64,000 nt of DNA from assembly GCF_000817815.1 (NCBI RefSeq), contig NZ_JPRD01000052.1, positions 1 to 64,000 on the forward strand, in the 5' to 3' direction. The notes below the pieces were generated by a model. The model searched no databases. It was not told where the DNA came from and saw only the letters and a list, made by a program, of their open reading frames with translations. The DNA comes from Vibrio owensii CAIM 1854 = LMG 25443 (GTDB lineage Bacteria; Pseudomonadota; Gammaproteobacteria; Enterobacterales; Vibrionaceae). The position numbers were made by a program, and so were the translations under genes. This document shows, in pieces, positions 52,512-61,680 of the stretch (position 1 is its first letter; each line of letters starts with the position of its first letter).

Positions 52512-52541
52512 AAAAAGCGCACTATTTCTAGTGCGCTTTTT
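52512..52541 (-). terminator. Terminator of oxyR2
   Basis: AAAAAGCGCACTA/TAGTGCGCTTTTT, 13-base perfect stem with TTTC loop. It lies 37 bases after the oxyR2 stop. Confidence 0.93.
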
Positions 52542-52577
52542 GATATTAGATCGGGAGTAGCAGGCTAATACTAATAG

Positions 52578-53483
52578 CTAAAGCAGTTCAGAGACGACTT
52601 CTGCCAATTGATTGAAAGTGTTTGATCGTGACGAGCTCGGACGCCAAACCAAACCAATATCGCGATATGCTTGCTGACCAGGAGGGTCGATCACCACCAA
52701 GTTCTGGTTGTGTAGCAAACCATGATCAATCGCCATTTGCGGGATAAACGTGGTGCCCAGACCATTCGCCACCATTTGCACCAATGTATGAAGACTGGTT
52801 GCGGTGAATGGGTTGATCTTCTCTTTGTCCGTCAACTTACATGCTGAAACCGCGTGCTCTGTAAGACAGTGCTCTTTCTCTAATAAGAAGACGGATTCAT
52901 CTGGCAAGTCTGCATAACGGATCGGCACAGGTACGGAATCCGCTTGATTGGCGCTGATCACCATGCGGAATGGGTCTTGCCCCACCACTCGACTTTCCAT
53001 TCCCTCTATTTCTACTGGCAGAGCCAGAATCAATACGTCCAATTCACCGTGGCGAAGTGCTTGTAGCAAGTTAGTCGTCGTATCTTCTCTTAATAGAAGG
53101 TTTAATTGAGGGAAGCGGTAGTTCACCTCTTGAACAAGGTCGCACAATAAGAAAGGAGCAATGGTCGGAATACAGCCTACTTTAAGCTGCCCTTCCATAT
53201 CATCGCCTTGGCATAAACGCCCCAGCTCAACAAGATCTTGCCCTTTGGCGAGAAGTTCTCGACCATGCTGCACTACCATCTCACCAGCTTGGGTGAAAAC
53301 CAATGGGCTTTTTTTATCTTTCTTTTCGTAAAGCGGACAACCAATCAATTCTTCAAGGTTTTGGATGCCTTTACTTAAAGTAGATTGACTGACAAAACAA
53401 CGCTCAGCAGCATCACTAAAATGTCGAGTTTCGTGCAGAGTGACCAAATAGTGTAACTGCTTCAAGCTAGGCCATTTATTCAT
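52578..53483 (-). CDS. oxyR2: Peroxide-sensing LysR regulator OxyR2
   Basis: A 301-residue LysR protein with a winged helix-turn-helix (residues 3-62) and a redox regulatory domain. The peroxide-sensing cysteines are Cys206 and Cys215 in EHCLTEHAVSAC, nine residues apart as in OxyR. Glu204 is also present, at the number reported to matter in V. vulnificus OxyR2. The gene is divergent from a 2-Cys peroxiredoxin gene, the same arrangement as oxyR2-prx2 of V. vulnificus, where OxyR2 activates prx2. A canonical OxyR paralog would be expected elsewhere in the genome. Assigned from residues and context. Confidence 0.88.
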   Translation of the reverse strand: MNKWPSLKQLHYLVTLHETRHFSDAAERCFVSQSTLSKGIQNLEELIGCPLYEKKDKKSPLVFTQAGEMVVQHGRELLAKGQDLVELGRLCQGDDMEGQLKVGCIPTIAPFLLCDLVQEVNYRFPQLNLLLREDTTTNLLQALRHGELDVLILALPVEIEGMESRVVGQDPFRMVISANQADSVPVPIRYADLPDESVFLLEKEHCLTEHAVSACKLTDKEKINPFTATSLHTLVQMVANGLGTTFIPQMAIDHGLLHNQNLVVIDPPGQQAYRDIGLVWRPSSSRSNTFNQLAEVVSELL

Positions 53484-53683
53484 AATTCTATTTGTATCTA
53501 TTGCTGTTCCAGTGATCGAGATAATAGTTTCGGTGTTATCGCTTTTTTCGATGAACTCAATCTATTTATTTCGCTTTTTTCAATACTACAATCTGTACTA
53601 TAGTTTGTCTCGCACAAACACGGACCAAACCTAAATAACTGAATGTAGGTTTGGAGCAAACCAAAATTTTTAGGAGCAAAAAA

Positions 53684-54292
53684 ATGGTACTAGTAGGTCG
53701 TCAAGCCCCTGACTTTACTGCAGCAGCTGTTCTAGGTAACGGCGAAATCGTTGAAAACTTCAACTTTGCAGAATTCACTAAAGGTAAGAAAGCAGTAGTA
53801 TTCTTCTACCCACTAGATTTCACTTTCGTTTGCCCATCTGAGCTAATCGCATTCGACAACCGTCTAGCTGATTTCCAAGCTAAAGGTGTTGAAGTAATCG
53901 GTGTTTCTATCGATTCTCAGTTCTCTCACAACGCATGGCGTAACACTGCTATCGAAGATGGCGGTATCGGTCAAGTTAAATACCCTCTAGTTGCTGACGT
54001 TAAGCACGAAATCTGTAAAGCGTACGATGTAGAGCACCCAGAAGCAGGCGTTGCTTTCCGTGGTTCTTTCCTAATCGACGAAGACGGTCTTGTACGTCAC
54101 CAAGTAGTTAACGATCTACCTCTAGGTCGTAACATCGACGAAATGCTACGCATGGTTGATGCACTAAACTTCCACCAGAAGCACGGCGAAGTATGTCCTG
54201 CACAATGGGAAGAAGGTAAAGCAGGTATGGACGCATCTCCAAAAGGTGTTGCAGCGTTCCTATCTGAGCACGCAGACGACCTAAGCAAGTAA
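53684..54292 (+). CDS. prx2: Typical 2-Cys peroxiredoxin Prx2
   Basis: A 202-residue thiol peroxidase. The peroxidatic Cys50 is in FVCPSE and the resolving Cys171 is in EVCPAQ. The GGIG motif (93-96) that marks over-oxidation-prone peroxiredoxins is present, but the partner YF motif is not apparent at the C-terminus. AGGAG lies 7-8 bases before the start at 53684. The codon choice is very biased, suggesting high expression. It lies across a 200-base gap from oxyR2, which likely controls it. Confidence 0.92.
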   Translation: MVLVGRQAPDFTAAAVLGNGEIVENFNFAEFTKGKKAVVFFYPLDFTFVCPSELIAFDNRLADFQAKGVEVIGVSIDSQFSHNAWRNTAIEDGGIGQVKYPLVADVKHEICKAYDVEHPEAGVAFRGSFLIDEDGLVRHQVVNDLPLGRNIDEMLRMVDALNFHQKHGEVCPAQWEEGKAGMDASPKGVAAFLSEHADDLSK

Positions 54293-54401
54293 TAGACACT
54301 GCCGCCCAAGCTCAATGGGTGTGTTGGTTGGATGTATATATAAAGCAAAAAGCTATAGCGGAAAAACCGCAAACGCCAATCAGTCTAAGTAAAGTCATAA
54401 A

Positions 54402-54433
54402 AAAGCCCAGAGTTCGCTCTGGGCTTTCTTTTT
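54402..54433 (+). terminator. Terminator of prx2
   Basis: AAAGCCCAGAG/CTCTGGGCTTT stem with a TTCG tetraloop and CTTTTT tail, 110 bases after the prx2 stop. Confidence 0.9.
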
Positions 54434-54567
54434 ATCTGCATTTTTGAAAAGCAAAAGAGGCAAGCATCACGTAAAAAGTTTACCTCTATTTCCCTCGGTC
54501 TTAGTACAGATTCTCCCCTTTCGTCCTGCTAGTATTTGCTGTAATTACAATAATTCAGGACAACCTC

Positions 54568-55311
54568 GTGAACACTCAACTTGAAGTCTGTATTGATAAC
54601 ATTGAATCTCTCCACAACGCGATTGCCGGTGGTGCAACCCGCATCGAACTCTGCTCTTCACTTGCTTTGGGTGGCTTAACGCCAAGCTATGGCTTTATGC
54701 AGCAAGCCGCTAAACGCTCTACTATTCCGGTTTACGCGATGATTCGCCCTCGCCAAGGCGACTTCTTCTACAGTGAGGAAGAAATCGAAATGATGCGTTG
54801 GGATATTGAAGCCGCTAAACAAGCAGGCTTGAACGGTGTCGTGCTCGGCGTGCTCACTCAAGACGGTGACATTCATATGCCGTACGCAACTGCACTGTGT
54901 GAATTTGCTCAAGCGCTTGGCTTAGGCGTGACTTTTCATCGTGCCTTTGACCAGTGTCGTGACGCTGAAAAAGCGTTAGAAGAAGTGATCAGTTTAGGCT
55001 GTGAGCGTATTTTGACTTCCGGCCTAGCACCTTCTGCACCGCAAGGTATCGATGTGCTTAAAGCCTTAGTTGAACAAGCACAAGGACGTATTGCGATCAT
55101 GGCGGGCGCCGGTGTGAATGCAGACAATGTTGGTCAGATCGTTGAACAAGCCAAAGTCACCGAAGTGCATTTATCGGGCAAGACAACTCGCCCTAGTCAC
55201 ATGACCTTTATTGCCGAGCAAAGCAAAATGGGCGCTGCCGATGTGGATGATTTTTCGATTCCTGTCACCAACACCGATGCTATCGCGAACATGGTAACAG
55301 CTCTCAATTAA
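54568..55311 (+). CDS. cutC: CutC family protein
   Basis: A 247-residue TIM-barrel protein (CutC). LEVCIDNIESLHNAIAGGATRIELCSSLALGGLTPS is the diagnostic N-terminal region (residues 5-40), and TFHRAFDQ and LTSGLAPSA follow. Earlier work tied it to copper homeostasis, but that link is disputed and its chemistry is unsettled. The start codon is GTG at 54568 with AGGA 8 bases upstream. The gap to the next gene is 66 bases with no terminator, so co-transcription with ppk2 is possible. Confidence 0.9.
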   Translation: MNTQLEVCIDNIESLHNAIAGGATRIELCSSLALGGLTPSYGFMQQAAKRSTIPVYAMIRPRQGDFFYSEEEIEMMRWDIEAAKQAGLNGVVLGVLTQDGDIHMPYATALCEFAQALGLGVTFHRAFDQCRDAEKALEEVISLGCERILTSGLAPSAPQGIDVLKALVEQAQGRIAIMAGAGVNADNVGQIVEQAKVTEVHLSGKTTRPSHMTFIAEQSKMGAADVDDFSIPVTNTDAIANMVTALN

Positions 55312-55377
55312 GCGCTTTCAAATCCCGTCTTTAGTTATTGAGTGCTAACATATTGATAACTAAGGACGGGAGGAAAC

Positions 55378-56154
55378 ATGGCGAAACTAAAGAAAAAGGA
55401 ATACGAAGAAGCACTAGAACAGCTGCAAATTGAATTAGTTAAGCTCCAAGAGTGGGTCAAACACAAAGGGCTTAAAGTCGTGGTACTGTTTGAAGGACGC
55501 GACGCCGCTGGCAAAGGTGGTACTATCAAGCGCATCACTGAAAAACTCAACCCTCGAGTCTGCCGTATCGCAGCCCTTCCCGCCCCAACAGAAAAAGAAA
55601 AAACACAATGGTACTTTCAGCGCTACGTGGCACACCTGCCTGCTGCTGGGGAAATAGTGTTGTTTGATCGCAGTTGGTACAACCGTGCCGGCGTAGAAAA
55701 AGTCATGGGCTTTTGTACCCCAGACCAATATGAAGAGTTTCTCCGCTCTTGCCCAGAGTTTGAACGCATGCTGCAACGCTCTGGCATCATCTTAATTAAG
55801 TACTGGTTTTCGGTCTCCGATGAAGAGCAAGAAAAGCGTTTTCTAGAACGTATCAATACCCCAATCAAACGCTGGAAGTTCAGCCCAATGGATTTGGAAT
55901 CACGTAATCGCTGGGCAGAATATTCAGAGGCAAAAGACAAAATGTTTGCTTACACAGACACTAAACACTGTCCTTGGTGGGTAGTGCCTTCTGATGATAA
56001 AAAGAAAGCACGTTTGAATTGTATCAGCCACTTGCTCAGCCAAGTAGAATACGAAGAGCTCGAACATCCGGTAATTGAACTGCCAGAACTGAACAAAGAA
56101 GGGTATGTTCGTGCACCTATCGACGATCAAACCTTCGTACCCGATAAATATTAG
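55378..56154 (+). CDS. ppk2: Polyphosphate kinase 2
   Basis: A 258-residue PPK2-family enzyme that transfers phosphate between polyphosphate and nucleotides. The Walker A segment EGRDAAGKGGTI is at residues 39-50, the Walker B region is LFDRSWYNRAG, and the lid-like SPMDLESRNRW is present. Single-domain members include those favouring GDP/GTP and those favouring ADP; sequence alone does not settle which. A GGGAGGAA site precedes the ATG. It sits 2.3 kb from the pst operon, fitting a phosphate theme, and is followed 9 bases later by a LysR gene. Confidence 0.93.
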   Translation: MAKLKKKEYEEALEQLQIELVKLQEWVKHKGLKVVVLFEGRDAAGKGGTIKRITEKLNPRVCRIAALPAPTEKEKTQWYFQRYVAHLPAAGEIVLFDRSWYNRAGVEKVMGFCTPDQYEEFLRSCPEFERMLQRSGIILIKYWFSVSDEEQEKRFLERINTPIKRWKFSPMDLESRNRWAEYSEAKDKMFAYTDTKHCPWWVVPSDDKKKARLNCISHLLSQVEYEELEHPVIELPELNKEGYVRAPIDDQTFVPDKY

Positions 56155-56163
56155 AGATGTACC

Positions 56164-57096
56164 ATGGCGAAAGACCTGTTTCACACCCTTGACCTGAATC
56201 TGCTCAAGACCTTTATGATTTTGATGCAAGAGAAGAACATGCGTAAAGCCTCTCAGCGCTTGTTCGTCTCTCAACCTGCTATCAGTCAAGCGCTACAAAA
56301 GCTGCGTAATCACTTCGATGACGAGCTGTTTGTAAAAGTAAAAACAGGTCTTGAACCGACACCTTTCGCCGAATCTCTCGCCAACGATATTACGCCGCAC
56401 CTCGATGGTTTAGCTGCCGCAGTTAATCGCTCTCATCAATTTGATCCTGCCGAAGTGGACAACAAAATCCGAATTGCATTGGCACCAATTACGATGACTT
56501 GCTTGCCCGGTTTCCTCTTCGAACAAATGAGAGCGTTAGCCCCTAACGCTCAACTTGAACTAGTTGGTTGGTCGAACAGTACGGTTGATGAGATCTTGAA
56601 AGGTGAAACACTGATGGGAGTAAATTACGAGTTACTGCTAACCAATAAAGAGATCTACACGCCGAAGCTACTGGATTTAAAAGGGCGTATTTTTGTCCGC
56701 GAAGCTCACCCAATCACCAAACCTCATGTTGAACCGCATGATCTTGGCGGATACCCAATTGCTTCTTTGATTTCCCCAGGGTGGAACGACAAGTTCAGTT
56801 ACGCGTCTGAGCTTCTAACCGAAATGGGCGTTGAACACAGCATTGGATTTCGCTCAGAAATGGTCTCTGCAATACTTGATGTCGTCAAACACACCGATAT
56901 GTATTTACCCCACTCCAATTTACTTCCGGTTGAGCAATTTCCGGGATTAAGAGCCGTTGACGTCACGATTGATGGACAACCACAAATGAAGTCTATTCAC
57001 GCTCATATGCATGTGAGAAACCGCAATAATCCACTCGTCAGTTGGCTCGTTGGCCTTATCCAACAAGGTTTAACAATACAAGCTAACAAGCCTTAA
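56164..57096 (+). CDS. LysR-type regulator downstream of ppk2
   Basis: A 310-residue LysR protein: an N-terminal helix-turn-helix (residues 8-65, with KNMRKASQRLFVSQPAISQALQKL) and a C-terminal effector domain. It starts 9 bases after ppk2, so the two are almost certainly co-transcribed. Its target and ligand are unknown. The following genes encode surface proteins and have their own upstream region. Confidence 0.9.
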   Translation: MAKDLFHTLDLNLLKTFMILMQEKNMRKASQRLFVSQPAISQALQKLRNHFDDELFVKVKTGLEPTPFAESLANDITPHLDGLAAAVNRSHQFDPAEVDNKIRIALAPITMTCLPGFLFEQMRALAPNAQLELVGWSNSTVDEILKGETLMGVNYELLLTNKEIYTPKLLDLKGRIFVREAHPITKPHVEPHDLGGYPIASLISPGWNDKFSYASELLTEMGVEHSIGFRSEMVSAILDVVKHTDMYLPHSNLLPVEQFPGLRAVDVTIDGQPQMKSIHAHMHVRNRNNPLVSWLVGLIQQGLTIQANKP

Positions 57097-57249
57097 CCTG
57101 ATAAGAAATTATTATCACCAAAATAATTAGACCTACTTAGTCATAAAAAATACTTCTCAATAAGATAGCCCTGCTTCAAAGGGAATTTAGAAAGAGCGAT
57201 TGCTTACAGTAAGGATGCTGTTCCTCGTTTACTTATTGAGAGTTCAGAC

Positions 57250-57888
57250 ATGACAAATAAACTTGTAAAGCTTACTGCTGCTAGTGCCCTTCTTGCTTCT
57301 TTCAGCTCATTCGCAGGCCACATTCCAGATCGCCCAAACCCAGGCACTCCAACCAACCCAATTCAAGGTGTACCAGAGCAACCGGTTCTGCCTGAAGTTG
57401 ATAATGGTGTTCCTGGTGTGCCAGATCGTCCACGCCCAGATTTATCGCCAACACCACCAATTGAAGCGGCACCTGAACATCCAACGCTTCCAGAAGTAGA
57501 TAATGGCGTACCTCATGTTCCAGACCGCCCAACGCCACAACTGCCATCAAACCCTATCGAAAATAATCCGACGGATGATCGTCTTAACCATTTAGAAGGC
57601 TTAGCAGCAGAATACGATTACCGCCTAAACCAACAAGCAGAGCAAATGGATGGTATCCGCGCAAGTCTACATGCTGTCACCAATGCTCGCCCTTATGCGA
57701 CTCATGGTGAACTGGCCATCGGTGCAGGTGTTGGCTTCTCAGGTAGCAAAGAAGCGGTCGCGGTTGGCGGTGCCTACGGCCTAACAGACCAAGTTAGTTT
57801 ATCAGGCACCTTCCACTACGAATCATCGGGTAAGTACTCTTCCTCTGACGTTGCTGGCGGCGTTGGTGTCCAAATCAGCTTTAAGTAA
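57250..57888 (+). CDS. Miniature YadA-like (trimeric autotransporter) surface protein
   Basis: A 212-residue protein with a signal peptide (1-22), a proline-rich repeat region (26-104), a short coiled coil (110-142), and a C-terminal domain resembling the YadA membrane anchor (150-212, GELAIGAGVGFSGSKEAVAVGGAYGLTD...). The repeat unit of 32-33 residues is PDRPxP...PExPxLPEVDNGVPxV, with 2.5 copies. Trimeric autotransporters assemble a 12-strand barrel from three chains and display a passenger; here the passenger is only about 85 residues and has no head. The C-terminal residue is Lys rather than the usual aromatic. The family assignment is by pattern, moderately firm. Confidence 0.75.
   Translation: MTNKLVKLTAASALLASFSSFAGHIPDRPNPGTPTNPIQGVPEQPVLPEVDNGVPGVPDRPRPDLSPTPPIEAAPEHPTLPEVDNGVPHVPDRPTPQLPSNPIENNPTDDRLNHLEGLAAEYDYRLNQQAEQMDGIRASLHAVTNARPYATHGELAIGAGVGFSGSKEAVAVGGAYGLTDQVSLSGTFHYESSGKYSSSDVAGGVGVQISFK
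57325..57567 (+). repeat. In-frame repeats encoding the proline-rich passenger
   Basis: About 2.5 copies of a unit near 98 bases, each coding PDRPxP followed by LPEVDNGVP. The copies are conserved at protein level but differ at many third positions, so the duplication is not recent. Confidence 0.7.
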
Positions 57889-57945
57889 GCACAAGTTCAT
57901 TCAGTAAGTCCATTTGCCAAGGAAGGCATCTTTTTAGGTAGAACT

Positions 57946-58425
57946 ATGAAACGCACCCTCTCTCTTATTGCCCTGATTATCACGCCGCTTTCAGTCCAAG
58001 CTTCTGGTGTATTTATTTCTCCAGAAGTGAAAGTTGGCTCGTTTCGTGGCGCTGGTATTCAATTTGGCACGAATGATGTCGCTGGCTTTGATGCGCTCTA
58101 TTTTGATTACTCTCGAGTGACCTACACCAGTGGAAACTTTGACGAAACCATCGATGCCTATCGCGTTGGTTTTCAACACATGTTTGACCACCAGCCACAA
58201 ATGGGCTTTCAAGCCAGTCTTGGTATAGCCAGTTATGATGGGACTTACAGAGAAGAGAAAAGAGATACTACAGGATTGAGCATCGGTGGTGCTTATGTGT
58301 ATCAGGTGAATCCGATTCTCTCAGTCAGGGCGGGAGCGGATTTGGATATCTTTAAAGACGACAAAACCCACACGTTTACCGATACGGCAATTAATTTCTC
58401 TGTGGGTTTTGGTCTGCGGTTATAA
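57946..58425 (+). CDS. Small outer-membrane beta-barrel protein
   Basis: A 159-residue protein with a signal peptide (1-18, PLSVQAS). It has alternating amphipathic strands (FRGAGIQFGTNDVAG, MGFQASLGIASYDG, SVRAGADLDIF, INFSVGFGLRL) consistent with an eight-strand barrel of the OmpX/OmpW kind. It follows the mini-autotransporter by 57 bases, probably co-transcribed. Its stop lies only 2 bases from the stop of phoU on the other strand. The function is unknown. Confidence 0.7.
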   Translation: MKRTLSLIALIITPLSVQASGVFISPEVKVGSFRGAGIQFGTNDVAGFDALYFDYSRVTYTSGNFDETIDAYRVGFQHMFDHQPQMGFQASLGIASYDGTYREEKRDTTGLSIGGAYVYQVNPILSVRAGADLDIFKDDKTHTFTDTAINFSVGFGLRL

Positions 58426-58427
58426 GG

Positions 58428-59126
58428 TTATTTCAGTACGTCATCAATGCTTTGATCACCTAGGTGGCGTACATCTTTCCCTTTCACGAAGTAGATAATG
58501 TATTCACAGATGTTCTGGCAACGGTCACCCACGCGTTCAATGGCACGCGCCGACCACATCACTTGCAGAATGTGTGGGATGTTTTTCGGATCTTCCATCA
58601 TGTAAGTCATCAGCTGACGAATCACCGCTTCGTATTCCGCATCCAACTTATCATCAAGCTTGTGCACTTCTGCTGCTGCTTCGACATCCATGCGCGCAAA
58701 GGCATCGAGCACTTGGTGAAGCATTTGGATTGCTTGCCGACATAAAGGCTCTAACGATACTTGGAATTGGCGCTCTTTTGATGATGGGCTTTCAATCGCC
58801 ACGTAGGCAATACGCGTTGCAACATCACCAATGCGCTCAAGATCGGTAATGGTCTTAATGATAGCCATGATCAAGCGTAAATCTTTTGCCGTAGGCTGAC
58901 GCTTAGCGATGATGCGAGTACAAGCGTCATCAATCGACACTTCCATCGCGTTGACTTTGTGATCATCACGCACAACTTTACGCGCCAGTTCGATGTCTTC
59001 CTTATGCAAGGCCTGAATAGCATACGACAACTGCTGTTCTACCAAGCCTCCCATGGTAAGTACATGGGTACGAATCGATTCTAGCTCTACGTTAAATTGT
59101 CCTGAGATGTGACGTCCAAAGTGCAT
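58428..59126 (-). CDS. phoU: Phosphate signalling regulator PhoU
   Basis: A 232-residue protein of two three-helix PhoU repeats. It couples the Pst transporter to the PhoR/PhoB system and keeps Pho genes off when phosphate is plentiful. FNVELESIRTHVLTMGGLVEQQL and the ITDLERIGDVATRIAY and RAIERVGDRCQNICEY metal-binding motifs are intact. It is the last gene of the pst unit, 32 bases after pstB. Confidence 0.96.
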   Translation of the reverse strand: MHFGRHISGQFNVELESIRTHVLTMGGLVEQQLSYAIQALHKEDIELARKVVRDDHKVNAMEVSIDDACTRIIAKRQPTAKDLRLIMAIIKTITDLERIGDVATRIAYVAIESPSSKERQFQVSLEPLCRQAIQMLHQVLDAFARMDVEAAAEVHKLDDKLDAEYEAVIRQLMTYMMEDPKNIPHILQVMWSARAIERVGDRCQNICEYIIYFVKGKDVRHLGDQSIDDVLK

Positions 59127-59158
59127 GGCTTTCCTTTTAATCCTTGAAAGGTCGCGGC

Positions 59159-59977
59159 TTAACCGTAACGACCGGTAATGTAATCTTCGGTTTGTTTCTT
59201 CATTGGAGAAGTGAAGATCGAATCCGCATCCGAGTATTCAATCAACTTACCCATATGAATGAACGCAGTGTGGTCACTGACACGCGCCGCTTGCTGCATG
59301 TTATGGGTAACGATAACCACAGTATATTGAGTCTTGAGCTCGTTGATAAGCTCTTCAATAGTTAAAGTTGAGATTGGATCCAAAGCCGATGTTGGTTCAT
59401 CCAATAATAGTACTTCTGGCTCAATCGCGACGGCGCGAGCAATCACTAAACGTTGTTGCTGACCGCCAGAAAGTCCAAATGCATTTTCATGTAGACGATC
59501 TTTTACTTCGTCCCATAATGCCGCAGAACGCAGTGAACGCTCGACCGCATCGTCCAACATGCGACTGTTCTTCACACCTTGTAAACGAAGACCGTAAACC
59601 ACGTTTTCGTAAATCGACTTAGGGAATGGGTTTGGGCGCTGGAATACCATGCCTACTCGGCGACGCAGCGTGGCAACATCCACACTTGGGTTATACACAT
59701 TCTTACCGTGCAAACGTACTTTTCCCGTCACCTTACAACCTTCGACTAAATCGTTCATTCGGTTGATACAGCGCAGCAATGTGGATTTACCACAGCCGGA
59801 CGGTCCGATGAATGCTGTTACGCGCCCCTTTGGAATACGCATGGAAATATCGTGCAGCGCCTGAGCCTGACCATAGAAAAGATTAAGGTTCTCAATCGAG
59901 ATAGCCGTTTGTTCATCCGTCAGGTTGTGCACATCCAATGGCGGCTCATAACCTAATGTATTATCAAAGTTAAACAT
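59159..59977 (-). CDS. pstB: Phosphate ABC transporter ATPase
   Basis: A 272-residue ABC ATPase that powers phosphate import. The Walker A GPSGCGKST, signature LSGGQQQRL and Walker B VLLLDEPTSALDP are intact. It follows pstA by 2 bases. The length is slightly more than E. coli PstB (257) because of an N-terminal extension. Confidence 0.97.
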   Translation of the reverse strand: MFNFDNTLGYEPPLDVHNLTDEQTAISIENLNLFYGQAQALHDISMRIPKGRVTAFIGPSGCGKSTLLRCINRMNDLVEGCKVTGKVRLHGKNVYNPSVDVATLRRRVGMVFQRPNPFPKSIYENVVYGLRLQGVKNSRMLDDAVERSLRSAALWDEVKDRLHENAFGLSGGQQQRLVIARAVAIEPEVLLLDEPTSALDPISTLTIEELINELKTQYTVVIVTHNMQQAARVSDHTAFIHMGKLIEYSDADSIFTSPMKKQTEDYITGRYG

Positions 59978-59979
59978 GC

Positions 59980-61653
59980 TTAATCTTGTCCTAAAGTTCG
60001 GTATTTCTCTCGCAGATTATTACGAATACTGATTGCTGTTAAGTTTAGTCCGACAATAACCGTCACGAGTAAGAAGGAAGTCGCGTAAACCAACGGACGC
60101 GCAGCTTCGATATTCGAGGTCTGGAATCCAACATCGTAAATGTGGAAGCCTAGGTGCATGAACTTTCTATCCAAATGCACATAAGGGAATTGCCCATCCA
60201 CCGGCAAGCTCGAAGCTAATTTCACGACCCCCACCAGCATCAATGGTGCTACCTCACCCGCAGCGCGAGCAATCGCAAGAATCAAACCAGTGATTATCGC
60301 AGGGGTTGCCATAGGCAAAACCACACGCCACAAGGTCTCAAACTGTGTTGCACCTAAGGCTAACGAGCCATGACGAACGGAACTCGGAATACGGGTTAAA
60401 CCTTCTTCTGTGGTAACAATCACCACCGGTAGCGTCAAGACCGCTAGCGTCAGTGCAGACCACAACAAGCCCGGCGTACCAAAGGTTGGAGCGGGTAATC
60501 GCTCGGCATAAAACAAGTTATCGATTGAGGCACCAATGGTATAAACAAAAAAGCCCAAACCAAATACGCCGTAAACGATAGAAGGAACACCGGCAAGGTT
60601 AATCACCGCAATACGGATCACCCGAGTTAGGGCATTGTTCTTAGCGTATTCATGCAAATAAATCGCCGCAACCACACCCAATGGCATCACGATGATCGAC
60701 ATGATGATAACCAAGAAAACCGTACCGAAAATCGCTGGGAAAACACCACCTTCAGAGTTCGATTCACGAGGGTCTTCGGATAAGAACTTCCAAACCTGTT
60801 TTCCCCAATGGGCAACCTTTTCAGGCAGTGACATTTGGTTTGGATACCAGTAGTCCAAAATGTCTTCTAATGGAATCGAAACTTGAGTCCCAGTCATGTC
60901 TTCGACAATCAGCGCATAATCAGAGAAGCCCAAGCGCAGCCCGTCAAGTTGCATGTCTAGCTTGGCTAACTCAGCTTCAATTTCTGCCTTACGCTTGCTG
61001 TTGTTTGCTAAAAACTCTTCCGTGATGGTGTCGTTAAGCTCGTGCTTACGTTTGTCTAAGCGAAGCTGCTCTAACTGCCATCCCAAGTCTTTTACTTGGT
61101 CATCCACCAGCATGTCGATTTCATGATGCAAGGTTTCGGCATCATCGAGCTTTTGATCCAAAAGCGTTTGAATGTTGTTTTCGTAACGCGTTTTACCATC
61201 TTGGAAAGCAACAAACTTACCGAAGAAGTAGCCACCGCTGCTGCGTTCAATCACTGCCCATTCACCCGGCGTCGTTGGATCATCCAACTGCATTCTCAAA
61301 ACAGAGATAAAGTCCGCTGGGTACAATTCACGGTTGGCAATTTTGATGTTTAGGCGCGTCGCAAACTCTTCATCTTCTGCGAGTTTATCTGCAGCTTCTT
61401 TTGGCAGGTAACTTCTTGGCACAAAACTGCGCTCGTATACCTGACCAACCAGAATCGAGTTTTCATGCAACACTTCGCCCTGCACCGGAGTCAGCGCAGC
61501 AACATTCCATTGATATAGTGGCGCAGGCCAGAAGTAAGTAAGCCCCTTCCAGCCAATCAATAGCAATAAGCCGAGGACAGAAAGCAGACTGATGCTTACC
61601 GCTCCCCCGGTTAACCAAATCCAAGGTGCGCCAGAACGAATCCAATTTAACAC
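59980..61653 (-). CDS. pstA: Phosphate ABC transporter permease PstA (long form)
   Basis: A 557-residue inner-membrane permease of the phosphate transporter, nearly twice as long as E. coli PstA (296). The extra part is an N-terminal periplasmic region with a coiled-coil-like segment (about 175-245, rich in L, E and K) between the first helix and the permease core. The core (about 310-557) contains the ABC contact loop HGSLALGATQFETLWRVVLP. The gap to pstC is 27 bases. Confidence 0.93.
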   Translation of the reverse strand: MLNWIRSGAPWIWLTGGAVSISLLSVLGLLLLIGWKGLTYFWPAPLYQWNVAALTPVQGEVLHENSILVGQVYERSFVPRSYLPKEAADKLAEDEEFATRLNIKIANRELYPADFISVLRMQLDDPTTPGEWAVIERSSGGYFFGKFVAFQDGKTRYENNIQTLLDQKLDDAETLHHEIDMLVDDQVKDLGWQLEQLRLDKRKHELNDTITEEFLANNSKRKAEIEAELAKLDMQLDGLRLGFSDYALIVEDMTGTQVSIPLEDILDYWYPNQMSLPEKVAHWGKQVWKFLSEDPRESNSEGGVFPAIFGTVFLVIIMSIIVMPLGVVAAIYLHEYAKNNALTRVIRIAVINLAGVPSIVYGVFGLGFFVYTIGASIDNLFYAERLPAPTFGTPGLLWSALTLAVLTLPVVIVTTEEGLTRIPSSVRHGSLALGATQFETLWRVVLPMATPAIITGLILAIARAAGEVAPLMLVGVVKLASSLPVDGQFPYVHLDRKFMHLGFHIYDVGFQTSNIEAARPLVYATSFLLVTVIVGLNLTAISIRNNLREKYRTLGQD

Positions 61654-61680
61654 GCTATTACTCGCTCTTTCGTTAACTGA

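Noticed and set aside
53484..53683. OxyR box (ATAG/CTAT four-part motif) in the oxyR2-prx2 gap
   Set aside because: ATAG at 53524 and CTAT at 53562 are present, but the internal spacing does not fit the E. coli 37-base pattern, so I do not annotate it.
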